The position numbers and the translations under genes are program-made. A stretch of DNA of 64,000 bases. Origin: G965219965 sp965219965 (lineage in GTDB: Bacteria > Pseudomonadota > Alphaproteobacteria > RS24). Under the pieces are notes generated by a model. The model made no database searches. It had not been told where the DNA came from and saw only the letters and a program-made list of their open reading frames with translations. Positions 26,667 to 35,561 of the stretch are shown piece by piece; positions within the stretch are counted from its first letter, which is position 1; each line of letters starts with the position of its first letter. The DNA lies in the NCBI GenBank assembly GCA_965219965.1, contig OZ244796.1:992001-1056000 (forward strand), in the 5' to 3' direction.

Positions 26667-28160
26667 TTAAAATAAATCACCCTGCCCGCTATCGGCTTTT
26701 GGGGTTTTAGATTTTTTAGCAGTTTTTTTGCGCGGCAGGGATTTTTTTGCCCCCTTACGCGCCCCGTCATGGGATACCACTTCCGCGCCAAGCCCACGCT
26801 GACCCGCCAGCCGAATGTTTAAGGCGGTTCCAATCGGGGCTTGTTCAGGCGCACGCACAGGCGCACCCGCTTCATCTAAAACCAGCGCAAAGCCGCGTGC
26901 CAGCACCGATTCATGGCTCAGCAAATCAAGCTGGCGACAGGCGGCGGTTAAGCGGTCGCCCAAACGGCGGTTAAAATGCGCCCAAGCGCGGGTGCTACGG
27001 GCGTGCCAGTCGCCAATGCGTTGGGCGTTTTGTGCCAAGCGGTGATTGAGAACGGTTACATTCAACCCCGCCGCTTTGGGCGCGAGGCGGGTTCGCGCAA
27101 CAGCGATATTTTGCGCCAAAGCATGACCCAAACGCGATGCAACCGTGTCCAAACGTTGCACGCTTAGTGCGAGCATATCTTCAAAACGCGGCAATGCCCG
27201 CGCCGCGCCAGCCAAACGGTCACGGCTTTGCGCGACCATACGATTTTGCCCCGCCATTTGACGGCGGGCTAATTCCATCATGCGGCTTTGCAATTCCGCT
27301 CGCACTGGCACGGCCATTTCTGCCGCCGCAGTTGGTGTCGGCGCACGGTGGTCGGCGACATAATCAATCAGTGTTGTGTCAGTTTCATGACCAATGGCCG
27401 AAATCACGGGAATATCCGATTGCGCCACTGTGCGGGCGACAATTTCTTCATTAAAACCCCATAAATCTTCCAAACTGCCACCGCCGCGTGCAATAATCAG
27501 CACATCAGGGCGCGGTGTATCATCTTTCGCCCCGCTTGCTTTAAGCGCGTTAAACCCCGCAATGGCTTTGGCCACTTCTTCGGCGCATGTTTCGCCTTGC
27601 ACACGCACGGGCCACACCAATACATGGCGCGGAAAGCGGTCGGCCAGCCTGTGCAAAATATCCCGCACAACCGCCCCCGATGGGCTGGTGACAACGCCAA
27701 TCACTTCGGGCAAATAGGGTAGCGGCTTTTTCTTTTCCTCCGCAAACAGACCTTCAGCGTGTAATTTGCGCTTGCGCTCCTCCAGCAAAGCCATGAGTGC
27801 GCCCACCCCTGCGGGTTCTATATGTTCAATGACCAGTTGATATTTTGACTGCCCCGCATAGGTGGTCAGCCGTCCGGTGCAAATCACTTCCAGCCCCTGC
27901 TCAGGTTGAATGGATAATTTCGCCGCCACGCCTTTCCAAATCACGCCCGCCAAGACGGCTTTATCATCTTTCAAATCCAAATAAATATGCCCCGAAGCTG
28001 GATGCGACACCCGCCCCAATTCACCGCGCACGCGCACATGGCCGAAATTTTCTTCAACCGCTTTTTTTACCGCGCCAGAAAGTTCGCTCACTGAATATTC
28101 AGTAAGATTGCTATGCGGTTCTGCTTTTTCAGGTGCTTTGGTCATAAATGTTTTTACCAT
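26667..28160 (-). CDS. xseA: Exodeoxyribonuclease VII large subunit
   Basis: The catalytic subunit of the nuclease that degrades single-stranded DNA to oligonucleotides. It has 497 residues: an N-terminal OB fold (EYSVSELSGAVKKAVEENFG, VRVRGELGRVSHPASGHIYL), the catalytic core with VIGVVTSPSGAVVRDILHR and IIARGGGSLEDLWGFNEE, and a long coiled-coil C-terminus ending in a Lys-rich tail. The small subunit xseB is not in the window. ATG 28160 and ATG 28145 are both possible starts; neither has a clear ribosome site. Divergent from purD. Confidence 0.94.
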   Translation of the reverse strand: MVKTFMTKAPEKAEPHSNLTEYSVSELSGAVKKAVEENFGHVRVRGELGRVSHPASGHIYLDLKDDKAVLAGVIWKGVAAKLSIQPEQGLEVICTGRLTTYAGQSKYQLVIEHIEPAGVGALMALLEERKRKLHAEGLFAEEKKKPLPYLPEVIGVVTSPSGAVVRDILHRLADRFPRHVLVWPVRVQGETCAEEVAKAIAGFNALKASGAKDDTPRPDVLIIARGGGSLEDLWGFNEEIVARTVAQSDIPVISAIGHETDTTLIDYVADHRAPTPTAAAEMAVPVRAELQSRMMELARRQMAGQNRMVAQSRDRLAGAARALPRFEDMLALSVQRLDTVASRLGHALAQNIAVARTRLAPKAAGLNVTVLNHRLAQNAQRIGDWHARSTRAWAHFNRRLGDRLTAACRQLDLLSHESVLARGFALVLDEAGAPVRAPEQAPIGTALNIRLAGQRGLGAEVVSHDGARKGAKKSLPRKKTAKKSKTPKADSGQGDLF

Positions 28161-28217
28161 GATTTTTGCCGATACGATAAGCAAAGCTGTGCTATAAGCG
28201 GCCAGAAGAGGAATAAA

Positions 28218-29501
28218 ATGAACATATTGGTTCTTGGCGGCGGCGGGCGTGAACATGCTTTATGTTGGAAAATCGCCCAAAGCCCGATGCTAAACACACT
28301 TTATTGCGCGCCTGCTAATGGCGGCATGGTCGGGCTGGCCGAAGCGGCGGATTTAGCCATAAATGATGCCCAAGCCGTTTGCGGCTTTTGCCAGTCGCAT
28401 GACATTGCGCTGGTGGTGATTGGGCCGGAAGCGCCCTTAGTGGCGGGGCTGGCCGATGCGTTGCAAAAAGCAGGCATTGCCGCCTTTGGCCCAAACGCGG
28501 CGGCGGCACAGCTTGAAGGCTCTAAAGGTTTTACCAAAGATTTGTGCCGCGATTATAATATCCCCACCGCCGCCTATGGCCGCTTTGACGATGCAGATGC
28601 TGCCCATGCTTATTTAGACACACACCCCGCCCCGATTGTGGTGAAAGCCGATGGCTTAGCGGCGGGCAAGGGTGTGATACTCGCCGAAACAGACGCGCAA
28701 GCGCGTGAAGCGGTGGATATGATTTTCGCCGACACATTCGGCACGGGACGCGCCGAATTGGTGATTGAAGAATTTATGACCGGCGAGGAAGCCAGCTTTT
28801 TTGTTTTATGTGACGGCCAAAACGCTTTGCCGCTCGCCACCGCCCAAGACCATAAGCGCGTGGGCGAAGGCGACACGGGCCTGAATACGGGCGGCATGGG
28901 CGCGTATTCGCCCGCGCCCGTTATGACGCCCGCGCTGATTGAAGAAACATTGGCGCAGATTATCCGCCCCACGCTTAAAGCAATGGCCGATAAGGGTTGC
29001 CCCTATCGCGGCGTGCTTTATGCGGGGCTGATGCTTACACCAGATGGGGTGAAGCTGGTGGAATATAATGCCCGTTTCGGCGATCCGGAATGTCAGGTGC
29101 TGATGCCGCGCTTAAAAAGCGATATTGTCCCCGCCCTTATGGCCGCCGCGCAGGGTGATGTGTCGCAAGTGCAATTAGAATGGACAACGCAAACGGCCAT
29201 AAGTGTGGTCATGGCGGCGAAAGGCTATCCAGAGACTTATACAAAAGGCACAGAAATTAAAAATCTTGACGCGGCGGCGCAAGATGATGTGGTGATTTTC
29301 CATGCGGGGACAAAAATAGAAAATGGCACGGTGCTGGCCAATGGCGGACGGGTGCTGAATATCACCGCTTGCGCCGACACATTAAGCGCGGCACAAAAAA
29401 AAGCCTATGCGGCGATTGATAAAATAGATTGGCCAGAAGGTTTTTGCCGCCGCGATATTGGCCATAGGGAAATTTCCCGCGAAAAACAGCGCGGAAACTA
29501 A
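28218..29501 (+). CDS. purD: Phosphoribosylamine-glycine ligase
   Basis: An ATP-grasp enzyme of purine synthesis making GAR from phosphoribosylamine, glycine and ATP. It has 427 residues. It opens with MNILVLGGGGREHALCWKIA, and has GFTKDLCRDYNIPTA, VVKADGLAAGKGVIL, GTGRAELVIEEFMTGEE and YNARFGDPECQVLMPRL. The ribosome site is AGAGGAA before ATG 28218. The convergent rsmD overlaps its last four bases. Confidence 0.97.
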   Translation: MNILVLGGGGREHALCWKIAQSPMLNTLYCAPANGGMVGLAEAADLAINDAQAVCGFCQSHDIALVVIGPEAPLVAGLADALQKAGIAAFGPNAAAAQLEGSKGFTKDLCRDYNIPTAAYGRFDDADAAHAYLDTHPAPIVVKADGLAAGKGVILAETDAQAREAVDMIFADTFGTGRAELVIEEFMTGEEASFFVLCDGQNALPLATAQDHKRVGEGDTGLNTGGMGAYSPAPVMTPALIEETLAQIIRPTLKAMADKGCPYRGVLYAGLMLTPDGVKLVEYNARFGDPECQVLMPRLKSDIVPALMAAAQGDVSQVQLEWTTQTAISVVMAAKGYPETYTKGTEIKNLDAAAQDDVVIFHAGTKIENGTVLANGGRVLNITACADTLSAAQKKAYAAIDKIDWPEGFCRRDIGHREISREKQRGN

Positions 29502-30049
29502 CCCGCCGCCTGCAAAAAAATAAATTCCGTATCGCCATAGGCACGGCGGTCGGTTTGGGTAAAACCCTCTGCGGCAACAAATTCATTACGGCGGTCTTCT
29601 TCCACAATAATACGCGCCCCTGCCGCCAGCCAGCCGCCTTTGTGGACGGCTTGCACAGCTTTTGCCGCCAAACCCTTGCCATAAGGCGCGTCAGCAAAAA
29701 CCAAATCAAAGCCCGCGCCTTCACACGCGCCGAGCTTTGTCGCATCATAGCGTTTTATGGCGCATGCTGCGCCCGCGCCTAAGGTTTCGGCATTATCATG
29801 CAACGCCGCCAAAGCAGAGGCGGCATTATCCATAAAGCAACAAAACGCCGCGCCGCGTGATAGGGCTTCAAAACCCAATGCCCCACTGCCTGCGAATAAA
29901 TCCAACACGCGGGCGTTTTCCATGCCCGCCTCATGGCTCATTAAAATAGAAAACAAGGCCTCACGCAAACGCGCCCCTGTCGGGCGGGTGCTTTGGGTTT
30001 TCGGCCTATGCAAAATATGGCCACGCCATTTGCCGCCGATAATACGCAT
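29498..30049 (-). CDS. rsmD: 16S rRNA m2G966 methyltransferase
   Basis: A 183-residue SAM-dependent methyltransferase. It opens MRIIGGKWRGHIL and has TRPTGARLREALFSIL, the SAM-binding VLDLFAGSGALGFEALSRGA and the catalytic motif FADAPYGKG in place of the more common DPPY. The start codon overlaps the rluB stop (TAATG), so rluB-rsmD is a two-gene operon acting on rRNA. Normal in length. Confidence 0.95.
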   Translation of the reverse strand: MRIIGGKWRGHILHRPKTQSTRPTGARLREALFSILMSHEAGMENARVLDLFAGSGALGFEALSRGAAFCCFMDNAASALAALHDNAETLGAGAACAIKRYDATKLGACEGAGFDLVFADAPYGKGLAAKAVQAVHKGGWLAAGARIIVEEDRRNEFVAAEGFTQTDRRAYGDTEFIFLQAAG

Positions 30050-30969
30050 TATTTTTTGCGCCCCTTACCGCCCATATCCCATGGCTTTTGCGCCCCTGCT
30101 TCGGAATGAGCCACTGCCCGATTTTTTGGCGATTTTTTACGGGTAGCTTTGCGTATTGGTTTTGTTTTGCGCCCCACAGGCGCACGCGCCCGTTGCGGGG
30201 TGCGTTTTGGGGTGCGGTCTTCAATAATATCCGCCCATGCTGTGCCTAATTGTTGGCGCAACACACGGCGCGGCACTTCTTCCACCGCCCCTTCGGTTAA
30301 ATGGCCTAATTGAAACGGGCCAAAGGACAGCCTAATCAGACGGTTGACTTGCAGACCAGCATATTCCAACAGCTTTTTAATTTCGCGGTTTTTGCCTTCG
30401 CGCAAGCTAACGTTGAGCCAAAAATTATCGCCCTGCTGGCGTTCCACTTCCAAATCGGCAGGCCGATAAGTGATGCGGTCAATCACCACGCCGTGTTTAA
30501 TATCATTAAGCCGCGCCATATCGGGTCGGCCAAAGGCACGCACGCGGTAACGGCGCAACCAACCCGTATCGGGCAGTTCCAAATGCCGCTTCAACCCGCC
30601 ATGATTGGTCATCAGCAATAGCCCTTGCGTGTTAATATCCAGCCGCCCAACCGATAACAGGCGCGGCAAACCCTTAGGCATGGCGGCAAAAACCGTCGGG
30701 CGGTTTTGCGGGTCGCGCTCGGTTGTCACCAGCCCGCGGGGTTTGTGATAACGCCACAATCTTGGCGGCTCGGCGGCGGCAATGGGCTGGCCGTCTAACA
30801 AAATTTTCGCACTGGGCAGAATATTAAGCGCGGGCGTGGTAATAATTTTACCATTCACACTGACGCGCTTATCGGCAATAAGTTTTTCCGCCTCACGGCG
30901 TGACGCCACACCCGCACGGGCAAGCACTTTGGCAATGCGGTCGCCTTTTATGTCCTGCTTTTTATTCAT
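30049..30969 (-). CDS. rluB: rRNA pseudouridine synthase, RluB/RsuA family
   Basis: It has 306 residues: an N-terminal S4 RNA-binding domain (DRIAKVLARAGVASRREAEK, RVSVNGKI), the pseudouridine synthase core with the catalytic Asp in SVGRLDINTQGLLLMTN, and LREGKNREIKKLLEYAGL. The C-terminal 60 residues are a very basic, Lys/Arg/Pro-rich tail common in alphaproteobacterial members. The start is taken at ATG 30969, just before the S4 domain; ATG 30996 is the alternative. RluB versus RsuA specificity is inferred from overall pattern. Confidence 0.9.
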   Translation of the reverse strand: MNKKQDIKGDRIAKVLARAGVASRREAEKLIADKRVSVNGKIITTPALNILPSAKILLDGQPIAAAEPPRLWRYHKPRGLVTTERDPQNRPTVFAAMPKGLPRLLSVGRLDINTQGLLLMTNHGGLKRHLELPDTGWLRRYRVRAFGRPDMARLNDIKHGVVIDRITYRPADLEVERQQGDNFWLNVSLREGKNREIKKLLEYAGLQVNRLIRLSFGPFQLGHLTEGAVEEVPRRVLRQQLGTAWADIIEDRTPKRTPQRARAPVGRKTKPIRKATRKKSPKNRAVAHSEAGAQKPWDMGGKGRKK

Positions 30970-31029
30970 AAGGTTTGCTTTAGCATTAAATTTCATATAA
31001 GTCGCCGCCGAAATTCGGTATAAACACGC

Positions 31030-31482
31030 ATGAACGAAAAACAAACGCCTATGCAAATGGCCTTGCGCGAAGCCGAAAAGGCCGCCCAAAGCGGTGAAGT
31101 GCCAGTGGGTGCGGTGGTGGTCGGTGCTGATGGCGCAATTTTAGCCGCCGCGCATAATCAAATGCGTGCGCTTAATGACCCAACCGCCCATGCTGAAATG
31201 CTGACCTTGCGTGCCGCCGCGCAAAAGCTGGGCAATGAACGCCTGCTTGGCTGTGATTTATACGTTACCTTAGAGCCATGCACCATGTGTGTGGGCGCGA
31301 TTTCGCTAGCCCGCATTAAGCGGCTTTATTATGGCGCGGCAGATGAAAAAACCGGCGCGGCGGAACATGGCGTGCGTTTTTTCGCCCACCCATCTTGCCA
31401 CCACACGCCTGAAATTTATGGCGGCATTGAAGAAAAATCCTGCGCCGCTTTGTTGAAAAATTTTTTCCAAGATAAGCGTTAA
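31030..31482 (+). CDS. tadA: tRNA-specific adenosine deaminase
   Basis: Deaminates A34 to inosine in tRNA-Arg(ACG). It has 150 residues with the zinc-deaminase motifs DPTAHAEMLTLR (HAE) and TLEPCTMCVGAI (PCxxC), plus IKRLYYGAADEKTGA. It begins within the rluB/tadA divergent region. Its stop overlaps the mutL stop by four bases in the palindromic TTAA, so the two genes are convergent with no room for a conventional terminator. Confidence 0.95.
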   Translation: MNEKQTPMQMALREAEKAAQSGEVPVGAVVVGADGAILAAAHNQMRALNDPTAHAEMLTLRAAAQKLGNERLLGCDLYVTLEPCTMCVGAISLARIKRLYYGAADEKTGAAEHGVRFFAHPSCHHTPEIYGGIEEKSCAALLKNFFQDKR

Positions 31483-33338
31483 CGCCGCCCGAAAAGTTTT
31501 TCAATTTCACTTAATTTTAATTCAACATAAGTGGGGCGGCCATGATTGCACTGCCCCGCATGGGGGGTTTGCTCCATATCGCGCAACAGCGCGTTCATTT
31601 CTTCGCCATTAAGCCGCCGCCCCGCCCGCACCGAACCATGGCACGCCAGCGTAGAGCAAATATCTTCCAGCCTTTCTTTAAGCGAAAAGCCCTGCCCCAT
31701 TTCCATAATTTCTTCGGCCAAATCGCGCACCATGCCTTTAATATCGCCATGTCCCATAAGCGCAGGTGTTTCGCGCACCAACACCGCGCCCGCGCCAAAG
31801 CGTTCAATGATAAAACCCAATTCCGCCAAAGCATCGGCCTGATTGATAAGCGCGTCGGCGGCGGCATTTTCTACATCCACCACTTCTGGCACGAGCAAAA
31901 TTTGCCGTGCAATGCCCTTGGCGGCCATTTGCGCTTTCATCTGCTCATAAACCAGCCTTTCATGCGCGGCATGTTGGTCAACAATCACCAGCCCATCTTC
32001 GGTTTGGGCAACAATATAAGTTTCATGTAACTGCGCCCGCGCCAAGCCAAGCGGATAGCTTTGCGGGGCGGGGTGCATTTCTTCTGGTGATGATGGTGGT
32101 GTGCCTTCTAACACTTGCGCCGAAGCGGCGTGGAAATCTTCAAAGCCTTTTGGCGTGGCGGGCAAATCAGCGGGCGGATAGGACGGATAAGAAGGCGGCG
32201 CACCCTGCGCCCTTCCTCCACCCCCGCCGCCCGCCTGAAACGCACCCAGCGCATTATCAGCCACAGTGGTAGAAGCGCGATGGCCCGCTTGTGCCAAAGC
32301 GGTGCGTAACGCGCCCACAATCATCGCCCGCACAAGGCCGGGATTTTGAAAACGCACTTCGGTTTTAGCGGGGTGGACATTAATATCCACTTGCGCCCCG
32401 TCTAGCGTTACAAAAAGCGCGACCGCCGGATGCCGATTGCGGGCGAGAAAATCCTGATACGCCCCGCGCACCGCCCCATGCAGTAATTTATCTTTCACCG
32501 GACGGGCATTAACAAATAAATACTGCATTTGCGTGGTCGCCCGATTATAAGTCGGCAAGCCCGCAAAGCCGCTTAGGCTTATCCCATCGCGGCTGGCCGA
32601 AACAGCCACAGCATTTTCGCCAAATTCGCGCCCCATAATCGCCGATAGCCGATTAAGCGCACCATTATCATCGCCGTCTAATTCGGCACTGGCGTGCCAT
32701 AATTTGCGCCCGTCCGAAGTGAGCGAAAAACCAATATGCGGATGCGCCATTGCCAGCCTTTTGACCACATCATTCACTGCATTTGTTTCGGCGCGGTCGG
32801 ATTTAAGAAATTTCAGCCGTGCGGGGGTGGCGAAAAATAAATCTTCCACCACCACCTTTGTGCCGACATTGCCCGATGCGGGTTGCGGTTCAGAAATTTT
32901 GCCCGCCACAACGGAAATTTTAAGCGCGTGGTCTTGCCCCTCTTCCTGTTTGGGCGGGCGCGAAATAATCTGCATACGCGCCACCGCCCCGACAGAAGCC
33001 AAAGCCTCGCCGCGAAAGCCAAGCGTTTGCACTTGAAACAGCCCATCGCCCGCCGCATCTTGCGGCAATTTAGAGGTTGCATGGCGTTCCACCGCTAAAA
33101 GCATTTCTTCGCCGCCCATGCCCATGCCATTATCGGTGACACTGATAAAACTTTTCCCGCCCGCGCTCAGTGCAATATCAATCACGCTCGCGCCCGCATC
33201 AATGGCGTTTTCCACCAGTTCTTTGACAACGCTATGGGGACGCTCCACAACTTCGCCCGCCGCAATACGGTTCACCGTGCTTTCAGGCAGGCGGCGGATT
33301 ACGGGGCGGGTAGATGAATTTTGCTGATTTTGCTCCAT
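31479..33338 (-). CDS. mutL: DNA mismatch repair protein MutL
   Basis: It has 619 residues. The GHKL ATPase motifs are at the N-terminus (VVKELVENAIDAGA, VTDNGMGM, LGFRGEALASVGAVA), followed by the transducer domain and a Pro/Gly-rich linker (about residues 365-440) with a poly-Gly run. The C-terminal domain carries DQHAAHERLVYE, which fits the DQHA(X)2E(X)4E endonuclease motif, and CHGSVRAGRRL. It should therefore be a nicking MutL, as in bacteria lacking MutH. Convergent with tadA. Confidence 0.96.
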   Translation of the reverse strand: MEQNQQNSSTRPVIRRLPESTVNRIAAGEVVERPHSVVKELVENAIDAGASVIDIALSAGGKSFISVTDNGMGMGGEEMLLAVERHATSKLPQDAAGDGLFQVQTLGFRGEALASVGAVARMQIISRPPKQEEGQDHALKISVVAGKISEPQPASGNVGTKVVVEDLFFATPARLKFLKSDRAETNAVNDVVKRLAMAHPHIGFSLTSDGRKLWHASAELDGDDNGALNRLSAIMGREFGENAVAVSASRDGISLSGFAGLPTYNRATTQMQYLFVNARPVKDKLLHGAVRGAYQDFLARNRHPAVALFVTLDGAQVDINVHPAKTEVRFQNPGLVRAMIVGALRTALAQAGHRASTTVADNALGAFQAGGGGGGRAQGAPPSYPSYPPADLPATPKGFEDFHAASAQVLEGTPPSSPEEMHPAPQSYPLGLARAQLHETYIVAQTEDGLVIVDQHAAHERLVYEQMKAQMAAKGIARQILLVPEVVDVENAAADALINQADALAELGFIIERFGAGAVLVRETPALMGHGDIKGMVRDLAEEIMEMGQGFSLKERLEDICSTLACHGSVRAGRRLNGEEMNALLRDMEQTPHAGQCNHGRPTYVELKLSEIEKLFGRR

Positions 33339-33440
33339 TTTCGCGTGACCCTGTTATATTGCGGCTTGAATTGTGTCGTGATTCCCCTTCTTATTATACA
33401 TAGCTTAAACATGACGCGGTGATGGATTAGGAAAGCGCAA

Positions 33441-34901
33441 ATGGCGAAAAAGGCAAAACAGAAAAAACCTTTCAAACCCAAAGCCCGTGTGCCACGCGGT
33501 TTGCGCGATATGGCGGGCGATGCGCTGGCCACCCAAGCTGAGATTTTGCACACCATTGCAACCCTTTATGAATCCTACGGCTTTGCCGCTTTGGACACGC
33601 CCGCGCTGGAATATGCCGATGCTTTGGGCAAATTTCTGCCCGATGCGGAACGACCCAATGAGGGCGTGTTTTCCCTTGAAGATGATGACGGCCAATGGCT
33701 GAGCCTGCGCTATGACCTCACCGCCCCTTTGGCGCGTTATGTGGCCGAGCATTATGACCGCTTGCCCAAGCCTTTCCGCCGCTATCAATGGGGGCATGTG
33801 TGGCGCAATGAAAAATCGGGGCTGGGACGCTATCGGCAATTTTTGCAATTTGATGCCGATACGATTGGCGCGAGCGGCACCCATGCCGATGTAGAAATGT
33901 GCGCTATGGCGGCTGATTGCATGGAAGCGCTCGGCTTTGAGCGCGGCAGTTACCGCGTGCGGGTCAATAGCCGCAAAATTCTAGACGGCGTATTGGAAAG
34001 CATTGGGCTTGACCCCGAAGCGAGCGATTATGAAACCCGCCGCCTGACCATTTTACGCGCTATGGATAAGCTGGACCGGCTGGGCATTGACGGCGTGCAG
34101 GCTTTGCTCGGCGAGGGGCGCAAAGATGAAAGCGGCGATTTCACCAAAGGCGCGGGGCTAGACGCGGCGGCCAGCCAAGCTATCACAAATGCGATGACCG
34201 ATAGAGACACGCTCACCAAACAGGTGGCCGACAGCCAGACGGGCGCGCATGGCCTTGCCGAATTGGAAGAAATGCAAACGCTGTTCACTGCGCTTGGCTA
34301 TGGGGAAGACCAAATTTGTTTTGACCCTTCTGTGGTGCGCGGGCTGGATTATTATACCGGACCCGTATTTGAAATTGATTTGCTACAGGGTGATTTTGGT
34401 GCAGTCGGAGGCGGCGGGCGTTATGATGATTTGGTTAAACGCTTTAAGGGCGTAGAAATTCCGGCCACGGGCATTTCCATTGGCGTGAGCCGTTTAGCTG
34501 CCGCTTTGCTGGCGCAAAAAGAAAGCACCGCCTCCTCAGGCGACACGCTCACCGAAGCCCCCCTCATTGTCGTGCTGGTCATGGACAAAGCCCGTCTCGC
34601 TGAAACGGCGCAAATGGCGCAAGAGCTACGCAAGGCAGGGCTTCGTGCTGAAATGTATATGGGCGATGGCGGCATGAAAGCGCAACTGCGCTATGCCGAT
34701 AATCGCGGCGCGAGGTTGGTGCTGATGGAAGGCACGGACGAGCTGGCCGCAGGGGTCGTCACCATTAAGGATTTGGCCAAAGGGGCGGCGCAATCTGCCG
34801 AAATTGAGGACAACACCCAATGGCGTGCCTCCGCCCACGCGCAACAGCAAGTCAAACGCCCCAATTTGGTGGCGGAAGTGCAAAAAGCCCTAAAGGCGTA
34901 G
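33441..34901 (+). CDS. hisS: Histidyl-tRNA synthetase
   Basis: A class II synthetase of 486 residues. Motif 1 begins with RVPRGLRDM, motif 2 is RRYQWGHVWRNEKSGLGRYR, the His-binding loop is RGLDYYTGPVFEID, and motif 3 is VGGGGRYDDLVKRF. A C-terminal anticodon domain (PLIVVLVMDKARLAETAQ) is present. This longer alphaproteobacterial form has an insertion between motifs 2 and 3. AGGAAA precedes ATG 33441. It sits just upstream of the AT-rich island and the HisZ-type gene, itself a HisRS relative. Confidence 0.95.
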   Translation: MAKKAKQKKPFKPKARVPRGLRDMAGDALATQAEILHTIATLYESYGFAALDTPALEYADALGKFLPDAERPNEGVFSLEDDDGQWLSLRYDLTAPLARYVAEHYDRLPKPFRRYQWGHVWRNEKSGLGRYRQFLQFDADTIGASGTHADVEMCAMAADCMEALGFERGSYRVRVNSRKILDGVLESIGLDPEASDYETRRLTILRAMDKLDRLGIDGVQALLGEGRKDESGDFTKGAGLDAAASQAITNAMTDRDTLTKQVADSQTGAHGLAELEEMQTLFTALGYGEDQICFDPSVVRGLDYYTGPVFEIDLLQGDFGAVGGGGRYDDLVKRFKGVEIPATGISIGVSRLAAALLAQKESTASSGDTLTEAPLIVVLVMDKARLAETAQMAQELRKAGLRAEMYMGDGGMKAQLRYADNRGARLVLMEGTDELAAGVVTIKDLAKGAAQSAEIEDNTQWRASAHAQQQVKRPNLVAEVQKALKA

Positions 34902-34911
34902 AACGGGAAAG

Positions 34912-34936
34912 AATCGCTATCTAGGTAACGATTTTT
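34912..34936 (+). terminator. Weak hairpin with T tract after hisS
   Basis: AATCG at 34912-34916 pairs with CGATT at 34929-34933, with extra TA pairing inside and a run of five T at the end. It starts ten bases after the hisS stop. The stem is short, so termination would be inefficient at best. Confidence 0.35.
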
Positions 34937-35549
34937 GACCGATGCGGTGTAAAAAGAGCCATTCCACCCAAAACCGCCAAAATCACCCGAATCCCGCCAA
35001 AAATCGGCCTAAATCCGCACGCGCCCCGCCTCTCCCCCCTGCTCACTCTCCACTGGCAAAGTTTCATATTTTATGAACTTTTTTCAGAAAATCCCTGAAA
35101 ACCCCTTATATTTTATCCATATTTCATATAATCTGAATTATATCTCTGTTTTTTCTAATAAAAAAATCAAATTTTATGAATATTATTAGAAATAAGCTAA
35201 TTTTAAGCGGTTTTTTTTAAGATATATAAATAACTTCACAAAAATTGGATTTTATTTTACAAAGTGCATTAAAATTTGAAGAAAATTTATTTCACATGAA
35301 CTTTTTATGTGATAGTTTGCTGACACGTTTTGAAGACTGGAAAAATGACAAATGAAAGGAGGCAAGATATTGCCGAAATAATCGGCAAAAATTAGGATTT
35401 TCAATTAAAGCATCAAAAATCATGGCAAACCAGCTAAAGCCGAAAAGGATAGCCTTTGGGTAGGCATTAGTGGCACGGAATCGATTATTAGATGCAACCA
35501 AGCAGATTTATACGAAAGCGTGTGAGTATACGCCGATGTATGAAAGAGA
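34937..35549. other. AT-rich, gene-free island with several inverted repeats
   Basis: About 610 bases without a credible gene. The segment from about 35060 is much richer in A+T than anything else in the window. Seen in it: TTCATA-TTT-TATGAA (35063-35077); TTTTCAG/CTGAAAA (35081-35101); TTTCTAATAA and its exact complement TTATTAGAAA around a 21-base loop (35152-35192); TCACAT/ATGTGA (35292-35312); and TTTTATGAA twice (35069, 35172). A 16-codon frame (MTNERRQDIAEIIGKN) at 35345 and a good AAAGGAGG lead nowhere. It could be an operator and promoter region for the HTH-HisZ gene, or the decayed remains of imported DNA. Confidence 0.6.
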
Positions 35550-35561
35550 AAGGAGAAATGA

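Noticed and set aside
35345..35395. A 16-codon frame as a his attenuator leader peptide
   Set aside because: It contains no histidine codons and no terminator/antiterminator pair follows.
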